Position numbers and translations under genes: made by a program. 64,000 bases of DNA from Nitzschia sp. DOCU1 (lineage: Eukaryota > Bacillariophyta > Bacillariophyceae > Bacillariales > Bacillariaceae), in contig OX595997.1 of NCBI GenBank assembly GCA_951394045.1, forward strand, positions 1,798,001 through 1,862,000, given 5' to 3'. This document shows positions 30,975 through 42,580 of the stretch, piece after piece. Each line of letters begins with the position of its first letter. The stretch's first letter is position 1. The notes under the pieces were generated by a model. That model was not told the origin of the DNA. It did not search any database and saw only the letters and a list, made by a program, of their open reading frames with translations.

Positions 30975-33042
30975 AGGAAATCATGATACCTTGACACTTT
31001 CTCTCCTTTTCCACCCGGAACAATCCGCTTCATGCATGTCCTCAAAGAATCTTCTGAAACATGATAAAGAGCGATAACTTTTGTACATAAACTTCATTGA
31101 AACAGCTTGATTACTGTCTTCTAAAACACTGTTGCGTTGAGAACTATCTACTATCTGCCGAACCGCTCTGCTCTTCAGCATAAGATCTTCCATTTGTGCT
31201 GACCGTGGCGCCGTAGTCCTATTAGTAAATGCCGAATGTTCACACGCCGCCAGTATGGTTCGTCGTCAATAGGCACGACCAGGAGCAGTAGCTACTACTA
31301 ATAGCCTCCTAAAAGAACAAGTATCAATACTACTAGTACAACTGATAAAACCACGTGAGAACAGCTATACTGTCTCTAACAACTATAGTCGTTGTGAACG
31401 GAGCGCACTTCACTGGAAGATTCGGTGCTATCAATTGTATCCCGGGTGGGATTGACTTCGTTTCATGCCTGATCCGAACTTCAAATCAATGAATTGCAGA
31501 TTGCTGGTGGTGCCATGCCTGCCTGCTCCCAGCAGCTCACCTCCACTCAGCATGCCGACATGCTCCAAACTACAATGGCGGCATCAGCCCATTCAAAGAA
31601 GTGGTAGCTGCTGACTTATTCCCGCCGATCAGTGAAGACAACCAAAGTAGCCCAAGGCAAGACTAGGCAGAGCATGATGGTGGCAGCGTGCTGCTGCTTC
31701 CATAGTGCAGCCGCTGCTATAGTACCCCCTGGTGACCTCAAAGCCGGTCCCAAGAACCCCACCCCGTAATTTCTCCTTTTTTCTCCCTTTTCTGGGCTGG
31801 CCAGGAACGGTCAAAGAATCTTTGATCTCCAATAAAAAATAACTTGATGGATGGTTAAGAAATTGAGAACGGCCATGTTAAAGCCATTGCAATGATTCAG
31901 TGCTGCCGGTTCAAGAAGTCCTTCCACCAGGAGGATCCGACTTGCGCCCAGCTAGCGTTTTTGCAGCCCCCCCCCCCCTCTCAAGCGAAAAAAAGCAACG
32001 CTTCACAAGGTCCACCGAATTCCAGCATTGTCTCCAAGCAATGATTGCCAGATTGAAATCCATTCAAGCAAGCGCGAATCAACTCGTCCAGGTAAATAGT
32101 ACGTCAACGATTTTGAAACAATCTTGGTGTAGCAAACGCTTCATCACACTTCGTTCCACGTTTTGTCAGCTCGCCAGCAGTGCAATCTCGTCCACTATGC
32201 CCTCCAATGAACCATATGGGGGTGCGCAATCAAGCCCACCAGAACTTGGTACCCAAAGCAGAGAACGACCCCGCCAAATCCCAAGCCAAACAGGGCTCGC
32301 AAATTCATGCTTGACCCACATGGGGCAACCTCATGTTGTCATTATAGATTGCAATCTTGGAGAGACATGACCTGTCGTTCCCTGAATTTGACCCCACACT
32401 GCTCAGCGACGCGTTCCCGCAACTTTGGGGCCAAGAGAACGCAATCCACTGGACCTCATCTGCAGATAGACTCACTCTGCGCTTCTCCTCGGGGCATTAT
32501 TCAATACCTGCTTCTTTACTTGGCCTGGTTTAGTTGGCCTATTCAACCTGAGCTCGTTGACGGTCGCGAGGAAATTGAAGGGAAACCCAGAAATGGAAAG
32601 GTCAAGTTTGGTATTCGATCGCGAACCTTTCCATGAGACAACAAACTGCGATTGGTTGGCATATTTTGCTTGCGCTTCTTCTGGGGCATAATCTAATTAG
32701 GACGAGTCAGCAAAGATGGAAAGGTCGTCGTGATTTCCTCACCCTTTATCTGACCTTGCAGGCATATTGAGCCTAGAAGTGGGTGTTGGCGTAGAGCAAC
32801 CCGAGACTCAAATTCCTTAAGAGAATCGGAAAGGAACGTAATCAAAATACCTGGACGGAAAGATGTAATGACGACAGTATCCGGGTCGAAATTTGGTAAA
32901 CGTAAACTCATTTCCTTCTGACACCAGGATAGGCTCATATTTTCTGCGACAGAGAGAGACGACTGCAAAGCCTCTTTCTTTCTAACATCCGGATAGTCTC
33001 ATAACTTTTTATTTTGCCAAAGCAAAACAAAACCGGAGCAGT
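30975..33042. other. Spacer between SLC4 copies 2 and 3
   Basis: This is the same sequence as the preceding spacer, containing 3' UTR, 12-C run and promoter. One visible difference is TTTCTCTCC at 31008 where the other copies have TTTTTCTCC. Confidence 0.6.
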
Positions 33043-35055
33043 ATGGCACCAAAAGCATTCGAGGATGGCGCAATTGCCGTCAACACTACTAAGCCCAAGA
33101 GCACGAACAACGAAGACTTGGTACCTAATGCAGGCAAGGTCTTCATCGAACCGGGAAAGCCATGGGGTCGTGGAGTTGTGGAGGAGCTGAAAACAACCAT
33201 CGGAACCCACTGGGTTTCTGAAATGACCAACTTCAACCAAAAGACTGTTGCCGTTTCGGCTTTGATGTTCATCACTGTTGTTGCCCCCACCTTGACCTTC
33301 GGCGCCGTTTATGGACGAAACACGGTGAATCAAATCGGTGCCGTCGAGACAATCCTGGCTTCTGCCTGGGTGGGTTGCTTCATGGCTTTCTTCAGTGGCA
33401 TGCCAACGGTACGAGACAAGAACTCCTCGACGACATGTTTTTCTACAGTGCAGCAGCAAATTTCTCACCTGTTAACCACCGTTCCTCTCTCCCAAAACGT
33501 AGGTTGTTATTGGATGCACTGGTCCCGTCTTGATCATGACTACTGTTATGTATGAAATGTCGATTAACCTCGACATTCCCTTCCTTCCTTTCTATGCATG
33601 GGTTAGCGTCTGGACGTGTGCGTACACAACATTCACGGCGTTTTTTGTCTTGACCCGATACGTGCGATACGCGACTCGATTCACCGACGATATCTTTGCC
33701 TTGTTGATCGTGTCCATCTTCATTCTCAATGCCATCGGCAGTCCCTTCGGACCAGGTGGTTTGCTCCGATACTTGGACCCTGAGAACACTTACCACGAGG
33801 ACAATGCCGATCTTGAAGAGGAGTACAGCATGCAGGAGACCGCTTTGTTGGCTATCATCCTTGGATTTGGAACGACTGCCACCATCTTTTGGCTGCGTGG
33901 TTTCAAGACTAGTGGTTTCTGCTGCAACCAAGATGTTCGCAACTCCATTCATGACTTTGCTGTGACCTTTTCTGTGATTATCTGGGCCATTGTTTGTCGA
34001 GTTGGTTTCCCTGACATTGAGATACCGGGACTTTCTGTCCCTAGCAAGTTTGAACCAACGTACACTTGCTGCGATGCTACGTGCACTACTTTCTGGCCCG
34101 ATGACTGCGAAGGCCAAACGGAGCCTACTGGAACTCGTCCTTGGTTTGCCAACATGGGAGATTTGAACGGAAAAGGTTGGGTTCCTATCATGGCTGCTGG
34201 ACCGGCTGTTCTCGCTTTCATCCTCTTGTACCTGGATAACGGCAGTAAGTAATTTCCCATGCGTCTAATCCATGCTACTCGGTAAAACGATTCCGGTCTC
34301 TCATCACTTCTTTTCCTGCAGTTACTTGGCACTTGATTTACAACCCTGGAAACAACCTTCAACACGGCGAGTCTTACAACTGGGATCTTTTTCTGAACGG
34401 ATTGACCAACATGATCAACGGTATGTTGGGTCTCCCATGGCTCGTCGCTACCACCGTCCCATGCATTGTTCACTTGAACAACTTGGCTGAGAAGGATAAG
34501 GACGGAAACATCATTCAAGTGCAAGAGACTCGATTGACCCTCTTGTTGTCGCATTTGTTGCTCGGACTTTCGTTGCTATTCCTGAACGCTCTCAAGCAAA
34601 TTCCTCTGCCAGTTCTCTTGGGTGTTTTCCTTTTCATGGGTCTCTCATCTTTGCCAGGCATTCAATTCTGGGGCCGATTCTTGTTGTTTTTCCATCAACC
34701 ATCCAAGTTCCCGGAGAAACCATTTACCAAGTACATCTCGGCAAAGCGCATCCACATGTACACTGTCTTCCAGATTGTCTTCTTCTTGGGTGTTTTCTTT
34801 GTGCAAAACACTCCTTCTGTTGCCATTGTCTTCCCCTTCATGACGCTGCTGTGTATTCCCGCGCGTCTCTTCTTGGCCCCTCGTATCTTCCATGGATGGG
34901 AACTTTGCCTCCTGGACGGATACGACGAGGAAGTATCTGAGTGGATCGCTGCCAAGGAAGCCGCCCTTCGTCAAGAAGATGGCCTCAGTGAGTTTGGTGA
35001 GGAACCATCTGAAATGGGCGCCGACGCCGAAGATCAAAAGGTTGTTGACGTATAA
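33043..35055 (+). CDS. SLC4-family bicarbonate transporter, copy 3 (613 aa, D171V)
   Basis: Exons are 33043-33408, 33503-34244 and 34322-35055. The only protein difference from copies 1 and 2 that I noticed is Asp171 to Val (GAC to GTC, base 33648) in the segment FFDLTRYVRYATRF, just before the conserved TRFTDDIF motif. The change removes a charge at the membrane boundary and could alter transport, or it may be a sequencing error. Promoter and introns match copy 2. Confidence 0.9.
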
Positions 35056-37123
35056 AGGAAATCATGATACCTTGACACTTTTTCTCCTTTTCCACCCGGA
35101 ACAATCCGCTTCATGCATGTCCTCAAAGAATCTTCTGAAACATGATAAAGAGCGATAACTTTTGTACATAAACTTCATTGAAACAGCTTGATTACTGTCT
35201 TCTAAAACACTGTTGCGTTGAGAACTATCTACTATCTGCCGAACCGCTCTGCTCTTCAGCATAAGATCTTCCATTTGTGCTGACCGTGGCGCCGTAGTCC
35301 TATTAGTAAATGCCGAATGTTCACACGCCGCCAGTATGGTTCGTCGTCAATAGGCACGACCAGGAGCAGTAGCTACTACTAATAGCCTCCTAAAAGAACA
35401 AGTATCAATACTACTAGTACAACTGATAAAACCACGTGAGAACAGCTATACTGTCTCTAACAACTATAGTCGTTGTGAACGGAGCGCACTTCACTGGAAG
35501 ATTCGGTGCTATCAATTGTATCCCGGGTGGGATTGACTTCGTTTCATGCCTGATCCGAACTTCAAATCAATGAATTGCAGATTGCTGGTGGTGCCATGCC
35601 TGCCTGCTCCCAGCAGCTCACCTCCACTCAGCATGCCGACATGCTCCAAACTACAATGGCGGCATCAGCCCATTCAAAGAAGTGGTAGCTGCTGACTTAT
35701 TCCCGCCGATCAGTGAAGACAACCAAAGTAGCCCAAGGCAAGACTAGGCAGAGCATGATGGTGGCAGCGTGCTGCTGCTTCCATAGTGCAGCCGCTGCTA
35801 TAGTACCCCCTGGTGACCTCAAAGCCGGTCCCAAGAACCCCACCCCGTAATTTCTCCTTTTTTCTCCCTTTTCTGGGCTGGCCAGGAACGGTCAAAGAAT
35901 CTTTGATCTCCAATAAAAAATAACTTGATGGATGGTTAAGAAATTGAGAACGGCCATGTTAAAGCCATTGCAATGATTCAGTGCTGCCGGTTCAAGAAGT
36001 CCTTCCACCAGGAGGATCCGACTTGCGCCCAGCTAGCGTTTTTGCAGCCCCCCCCCCCCTCTCAAGCGAAAAAAAGCAACGCTTCACAAGGTCCACCGAA
36101 TTCCAGCATTGTCTCCAAGCAATGATTGCCAGATTGAAATCCATTCAAGCAAGCGCGAATCAACTCGTCCAGGTAAATAGTACGTCAACGATTTTGAAAC
36201 AATCTTGGTGTAGCAAACGCTTCATCACACTTCGTTCCACGTTTTGTCAGCTCGCCAGCAGTGCAATCTCGTCCACTATGCCCTCCAATGAACCATATGG
36301 GGGTGCGCAATCAAGCCCACCAGAACTTGGTACCCAAAGCAGAGAACGACCCCGCCAAATCCCAAGCCAAACAGGGCTCGCAAATTCATGCTTGACCCAC
36401 ATGGGGCAACCTCATGTTGTCATTATAGATTGCAATCTTGGAGAGACATGACCTGTCGTTCCCTGAATTTGACCCCACACTGCTCAGCGACGCGTTCCCG
36501 CAACTTTGGGGCCAAGAGAACGCAATCCACTGGACCTCATCTGCAGATAGACTCACTCTGCGCTTCTCCTCGGGGCATTATTCAATACCTGCTTCTTTAC
36601 TTGGCCTGGTTTAGTTGGCCTATTCAACCTGAGCTCGTTGACGGTCGCGAGGAAATTGAAGGGAAACCCAGAAATGGAAAGGTCAAGTTTGGTATTCGAT
36701 CGCGAACCTTTCCATGAGACAACAAACTGCGATTGGTTGGCATATTTTGCTTGCGCTTCTTCTGGGGCATAATCTAATTAGGACGAGTCAGCAAAGATGG
36801 AAAGGTCGTCGTGATTTCCTCACCCTTTATCTGACCTTGCAGGCATATTGAGCCTAGAAGTGGGTGTTGGCGTAGAGCAACCCGAGACTCAAATTCCTTA
36901 AGAGAATCGGAAAGGAACGTAATCAAAATACCTGGACGGAAAGATGTAATGACGACAGTATCCGGGTCGAAATTTGGTAAACGTAAACTCATTTCCTTCT
37001 GACACCAGGATAGGCTCATATTTTCTGCGACAGAGAGAGACGACTGCAAAGCCTCTTTCTTTCTAACATCCGGATAGTCTCATAACTTTTTATTTTGCCA
37101 AAGCAAAACAAAACCGGAGCAGT
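35056..37123. other. Spacer between SLC4 copies 3 and 4
   Basis: This is the third occurrence of the spacer, with 3' UTR, 12-C run and promoter; no independent gene is supported. Confidence 0.6.
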
Positions 37124-39136
37124 ATGGCACCAAAAGCATTCGAGGATGGCGCAATTGCCGTCAACACTACTAAGCCCAAGAGCACGAACAACGAAGACTT
37201 GGTACCTAATGCAGGCAAGGTCTTCATCGAACCGGGAAAGCCATGGGGTCGTGGAGTTGTGGAGGAGCTGAAAACAACCATCGGAACCCACTGGGTTTCT
37301 GAAATGACCAACTTCAACCAAAAGACTGTTGCCGTTTCGGCTTTGATGTTCATCACTGTTGTTGCCCCCACCTTGACCTTCGGCGCCGTTTATGGACGAA
37401 ACACGGTGAATCAAATCGGTGCCGTCGAGACAATCCTGGCTTCTGCCTGGGTGGGTTGCTTCATGGCTTTCTTCAGTGGCATGCCAACGGTACGAGACAA
37501 GAACTCCTCGACGACATGTTTTTCTACAGTGCAGCAGCAAATTTCTCACCTGTTAACCACCGTTCCTCTCTCCCAAAACGTAGGTTGTTATTGGATGCAC
37601 TGGTCCCGTCTTGATCATGACTACTGTTATGTATGAAATGTCGATTAACCTCGACATTCCCTTCCTTCCTTTCTATGCATGGGTTAGCGTCTGGACGTGT
37701 GCGTACACAACATTCACGGCGTTTTTTGACTTGACCCGATACGTGCGATACGCGACTCGATTCACCGACGATATCTTTGCCTTGTTGATCGTGTCCATCT
37801 TCATTCTCAATGCCATCGGCAGTCCCTTCGGACCAGGTGGTTTGCTCCGATACTTGGACCCTGAGAACACTTACCACGAGGACAATGCCGATCTTGAAGA
37901 GGAGTACAGCATGCAGGAGACCGCTTTGTTGGCTATCATCCTTGGATTTGGAACGACTGCCACCATCTTTTGGCTGCGTGGTTTCAAGACTAGTGGTTTC
38001 TGCTGCAACCAAGATGTTCGCAACTCCATTCATGACTTTGCTGTGACCTTTTCTGTGATTATCTGGGCCATTGTTTGTCGAGTTGGTTTCCCTGACATTG
38101 AGATACCGGGACTTTCTGTCCCTAGCAAGTTTGAACCAACGTACACTTGCTGCGATGCTACGTGCACTACTTTCTGGCCCGATGACTGCGAAGGCCAAAC
38201 GGAGCCTACTGGAACTCGTCCTTGGTTTGCCAACATGGGAGATTTGAACGGAAAAGGTTGGGTTCCTATCATGGCTGCTGGACCGGCTGTTCTCGCTTTC
38301 ATCCTCTTGTACCTGGATAACGGCAGTAAGTAATTTCCCATGCGTCTAATCCATGCTACTCGGTAAAACGATTCCGGTCTCTCATCACTTCTTTTCCTGC
38401 AGTTACTTGGCACTTGATTTACAACCCTGGAAACAACCTTCAACACGGCGAGTCTTACAACTGGGATCTTTTTCTGAACGGATTGACCAACATGATCAAC
38501 GGTATGTTGGGTCTCCCATGGCTCGTCGCTACCACCGTCCCATGCCTTGTTCACTTGAACAACTTGGCTGAGAAGGATAAGGAAGGAAACATCATTCAAG
38601 TGCAAGAGACTCGATTGACCCTCTTGTTCTCGCATTTGTTGCTCGGGTGTTCGTTGCTATTCCTGAACGCTCTCAAGCAAATTCCTCTGCCAGTTCTCTT
38701 GGGAGTTTTCCTTTTCATGGGTCTCTCATCTTTGCCAGGCATTCAATTCTGGGGCCGATTCTTGCTGTTTTTCCATCAACCATCCAAGTTCCCGGAGAAA
38801 CCATTTACCAAGTACATCTCGGCAAAGCGCATCCACATGTACACTGTCTTCCAGATTGTCTTCTTCTTGGGTGTTTTCTTTGTGCAAAACACTCCTTCTG
38901 TTGCCATTGTCTTCCCCTTCATGACGCTGCTGTGTATTCCCGCGCGTCTCTTCTTGGCCCCTCGTATCTTCCATGGATGGGAACTTTGCCTCCTGGACGG
39001 ATACGACGAGGAAGTATCTGAGTGGATCGCTGCCAAGGAAGCCGCCCTTCGTCAAGAAGACGGCCTCAGTGAGTTTGGTGAGGAACCATCTGAAATGGGC
39101 GCCGACGCCGAAGATCAAAAGGTTGTTGACGTATAA
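37124..39136 (+). CDS. SLC4-family bicarbonate transporter, copy 4 (613 aa, diverged 3' half)
   Basis: Exons are 37124-37489, 37584-38325 and 38403-39136. The first two exons match copy 2. Exon 3 carries four substitutions in 35 residues: I418L, D430E, L445F and L452C, plus silent changes near 38705, 38765 and 39060. The 3' UTR differs at more sites, and homology with the unit ends at 39684. Most changes are conservative, so the protein is probably functional. As the last unit, it has escaped homogenisation at its right edge. Confidence 0.9.
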
Positions 39137-39684
39137 AGGAAATCATGATGCCTTGACACCTTTTCTCATTTTCCACTCCGAACAATCCGCTTCATGCATG
39201 TCCTCATAGAATCTTCTGAAACATGATAAAGAGCGATAACTTTTGTACATAAACTTCATTGAAACAGCTTGATTACTGTCTTCTAAAACACTGTTGCGTT
39301 GAGAACTATCTACTATCTGCCGAACCGCTCTGCTCTTCAGCATAAGATCTTCCATTTGTGCTGACCGTGGCGCCGTAGTCCTAGCAGTAAATGCCGAATA
39401 TTCACACGCCGCCAGTATGACTCGTAGTCAATAGGCACGACCAGGAGCAGTAGCTACTACTAATAGTCTCCTAAAAGAACAAGTATCAATACTACTAGTA
39501 CAACTGATAAAACCACGTGAGAACAGCTATACTGTCTCTAACAACTATAGTCGTTGTGAACGGAGCGCACTTCACTGGAAGATTCGGTGCTATCAATCGT
39601 ATCCCGGGTGGGTTTGACTTCGTTTCATGCCTGATCCGAACTTTAACTCAATGAATTGCAGATTGCTGGTGGTGCCATGCCTGC

Positions 39685-40581
39685 TCTCTTGGCAGCAAAA
39701 GATACAATGAAAGTTATGGAGTATTGGCAATGAGGGATTGCATGGACATTAGCTCCACCACGAGTTTGTCCATAGTATTGGAGTGCAGTAGAAATGGCTA
39801 CTCGGCGGAGGATTGCCGTAGCCATTCACTGCTAGCGGCAGCATTGCAGGAGGACGGTCGAGTCGAAGCGTTGGCGGCTAGTGGCTTTGTCCAAGGGAAT
39901 CTCATGACAAACTTTGGGTTTCCAAAAATGGCGCCTGGTTATCGAGTGGCCGGTACGGACGACCAAGACACTCCTTCAATACTACACTCTAGCTAGGTGC
40001 AAAAATTCGAAGAACAGGCAGGCAATCGTTCGAGGAATACTAACAACGCCAAAAAGGAGCTAATGGATATTATGAAATAAAGCAAAACGACGAAATATAT
40101 TGTGTCCAATGCTGCTGTTTGTGATTCCATTTGGGACGGGGACGACGGCCATAGCAGCAGGCCAAGCACTATCCCAGTTTGTTGTCGCTCGACTCGAAGA
40201 CTAGAAAAGCGTGTCAATGTCACTAAAGGCGATTGATGGATCCTATCTCGAATTGATTCGTGCGACGAGAAGTCCCAATGGCGATATCATTCGGACCAGC
40301 TCAGAATAGCTGCATGATCGGCCAAAAGAAATGACCCATGAGAAACCTAATACAGGTAGAGAAACGCAAGGTGGTCTTTCCTCGACGGACTGGCAATTAC
40401 CGACCGCCGCGGCTTGAATGTCGCGCTCTTTTTTGCTTGCGTAACAGTGTGCGGCGCTTTATAGGCGGTAGTACGCATACAGTCATTGAATCATCGTTCA
40501 GGACGCAAACTGTTGGCCGTGCGACTACTAGAATAGAGAAGGTCGTATCGGCAGTAGTCGCAGTATGGAATCCCATCATTG
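39685..40581. other. Unique sequence after the array, no gene seen
   Basis: This is single-copy sequence between the array boundary and the 3' end of the next minus-strand gene. The frame 39724-39996 has no coding features. Confidence 0.45.
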
Positions 40582-41679
40582 TCATGGAACGGCATAGACC
40601 GGTGGTGGTTGAAGAACTATGGAAGTTGACGTCAATAACGTCTCACCATCGTCGTGAGGGTGGTCGTCATTCTCCATTTGTGCATCTTGAAATACATCAT
40701 CATCGTCGTCGTCTTCGTCGTCTTGACTACTATTGTCGTCTTTGTCTTGGTCTTCGTAGAGACTAGCTGTTCGTCGAGGTGTCGGCGATATAGATTTATC
40801 CGTGGCCTTGCTTTCTGTCCATCGATTGATCGATTTACCCGTGGAATTCTTGAGAATACTTTTGGTGGGGGTTGTCAAACTTGACGAAGATGACTTTGGA
40901 AGAGGAGAGATTGGCGGAGTACTACTACTAGTAGTAGTAACACTGACTGTGGAAGGACCCACTTTCAGCAGTAGTCGTTGTATCATTTGCGATTGAATGT
41001 CCAAATAGTGTCGTTGCAACTGTTGTCGTTGTGCCAAGTATCGTTCGGTTTGAATAATGACTGCCATAAATTTCTTTGGCAAGGTAGTTTTGTGTCGTTT
41101 TTCCTGTCCCAAACGTTCCGCATACACTTCCATTAACAATGCATTGCAATTTCGTTGGGCAATATCCAATTGTTCCTTGGTCATCATGGCTTGATGTAGA
41201 CCCCGTAATAAAAATCCTTCACACCATCCATACCAGCTATACGACGGCGACGACGGCGACGCCTCTTCTTCTTCTGTCTTGCTTTCCTCAACAGGAGCAT
41301 CAAATGTTTCTCGAATGATTCTACAATATTCAAAATAGGAAATGTGTTGTTTGGCACGTGGTGTCGCTTTGGCGAGTTGGAATCGTTTGGCTTGCAAATT
41401 GGCTTGTAGCTTTGCTACTTGTTCTGTATGGCTATGCCGTGTAATCCTGGCCTGTTCTCGAATGTCTGTCAGCTCTTGTTGGACTCGTTCTAGCTCGTCT
41501 AGTTCTTTGTTCAAAGCAGCAGTAGCATTGGCAACTGCAGCGCAAGTGTCGTCGCTAGTCGTCCTTTCTGTTTCTTCTGCATCTGGATCATCATCGTCGT
41601 CGTCATTCTGTTCAGCATCTGAATCTTTCGCCTTGCTGCTGCTGCTGCAGTCTTCTCGTTGCGTCCAAAACCAGAACAT
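40582..41679 (-). CDS. Coiled-coil protein of unknown function, 365 aa
   Basis: The ATG at 41679 is preferred, because the further upstream frame lacks an ATG. An acidic N-terminus (DDDDDDPDAEETE) is followed by a probable coiled coil at residues ~50-110 (ALNKELDELERVQQELTDI). A conserved-looking central region (SYFEYCRIIRETFD, then WYGWCEGFLLRGLHQAMM) and a second helical block (AERLGQEKRHKTTLPKKF) come next. The end is a Ser/Pro/Lys-rich tail with an acidic DDEDDDDDDVFQD block. I do not recognise a named domain. It is transcribed away from the I29/SYMPKSYK gene and shares its 900-bp upstream region, including the TGACGT elements, so co-regulation is possible. Confidence 0.6.
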   Translation of the reverse strand: MFWFWTQREDCSSSSKAKDSDAEQNDDDDDDPDAEETERTTSDDTCAAVANATAALNKELDELERVQQELTDIREQARITRHSHTEQVAKLQANLQAKRFQLAKATPRAKQHISYFEYCRIIRETFDAPVEESKTEEEEASPSSPSYSWYGWCEGFLLRGLHQAMMTKEQLDIAQRNCNALLMEVYAERLGQEKRHKTTLPKKFMAVIIQTERYLAQRQQLQRHYLDIQSQMIQRLLLKVGPSTVSVTTTSSSTPPISPLPKSSSSSLTTPTKSILKNSTGKSINRWTESKATDKSISPTPRRTASLYEDQDKDDNSSQDDEDDDDDDVFQDAQMENDDHPHDDGETLLTSTSIVLQPPPVYAVP

Positions 41680-42058
41680 GTGTTGTTCTCTTGGATAGGA
41701 TGTGTCGAAATGCAACCCTAGTGGCGTTGCTTCTAGAGATGCAGGCACAACCCACCACAACAAAGAAAGTAGGCGTGAGCAAATCGTCGTCGGTCGTCCC
41801 CTGCAACAACAATATCAACAACGGCTTTCAATCTCTAATAATGGCAACGAATCAGAAGCGCCAGGTTGGATAGTTCGCAAACGACCAGAGAAAGAGCAGC
41901 GACTAACAAGAGAAGAACAAGATTGATAGTTGCTACCATCGCGACTTCCCTTTCTTCCTTCTTTCGGGGGGTCATTTTCTCACTCCGTCCCATCGATGAG
42001 ACATTTTTGGACTCACCCGGGTCTCAAATTTGACTTTCTTCCTGTCAAATTTGACTTT

Positions 42059-42192
42059 TGAAATTCCCGATTCCAAATTCTCATGACGTAGACTGCGATC
42101 TTTTGACGTCAGCAAGTTAGTCTGTTTTCATCTCGAAATCGAAATTCCTGATTCCAAATACCCGTGACGTAGATCGCGATCTTTTGACGTCA
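42059..42192. repeat. 81-bp tandem duplication carrying TGACGT and TGACGTCA
   Basis: The block GATTCCAAAT ... TGACGTA ... GCGATCTTTTGACGTCA occurs twice with an offset of 81 bp (TGACGT at 42084 and 42165; TGACGTCA at 42104 and 42185). Confidence 0.85.
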
Positions 42193-42269
42193 TAACATGC
42201 GTCCAAGTGGAGGCTGAACAGACAGTGACGCAAATCCACGCACGCCGCCCTCCCGTTTGCGAATGACGC
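42084..42269. promoter_or_regulatory. Cluster of CRE/CCRE-like elements in a shared divergent promoter
   Basis: TGACGT lies at 42084-42089 and 42165-42170. The palindrome TGACGTCA lies at 42104-42111 and 42185-42192. TGACGC lies at 42226-42231 and 42264-42269. These are bZIP-type sites. The same three cores (TGACGT, ACGTCA, TGACGC) are the CO2/cAMP-responsive elements reported for the Phaeodactylum PtCA1 promoter. They sit 310-500 bp before the ATG at 42581 and 400-590 bp before the minus-strand ATG at 41679. The function here is inferred from the motif. Confidence 0.6.
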
Positions 42270-42497
42270 ATGTCAAAACGCATATCCGAAGTTGGCAACA
42301 AGGATGTGATGTGATGTGATGTGTGTGGACCATCTGCGAACTGAGAAAAGCTGCATTTTGGTTGGTTCTTGGATGCGATCCACCCATCACTTCTGGGCTT
42401 GCGATTGGAAGATTTTGTGTCGACCGCAACGCCAACGACCCATCACATCTCGAACCTAACGGCATCGTTTCACATTCTGGATCGCCGACACTTTCTT

Positions 42498-42522
42498 TTT
42501 GCTTTGCTTTGCTTTGCTTTGC
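42498..42522 (+). repeat. TTTGC microsatellite (x5)
   Basis: Five TTTGC units lie in the probable 5' UTR, about 60 bp before the start codon at 42581. Confidence 0.8.
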
Positions 42523-42580
42523 TAACATTACAAACTCACACTCAAGGCACAACAGCTCTACTAGCCTTACTCCTTTCACC

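Larger units (their letters stand above)
24445..39684 (+). repeat. Tandem array of four SLC4 gene units, period 4081 bp
   Basis: Start codons lie at 24881, 28962, 33043 and 37124, exactly 4081 bp apart, and the 12-C run in the spacer has the same length in all three spacers. Units 1-3 are almost identical from about 24625. The region just upstream of copy 1 is diverged, and homology after copy 4 ends at 39684 (GCCATGCCTGC). Copy 4 carries a cluster of substitutions from 38546 onward. Middle units homogeneous and outer edges diverged is the pattern expected from unequal crossing-over. Confidence 0.92.

Noticed and set aside
24881..39136. Reading the regular 4-kb repeats as rDNA, a satellite or a CRISPR-like array
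   Set aside because: Each unit contains an intact spliced SLC4 gene; there is no short repeat/spacer pattern and no rRNA sequence.
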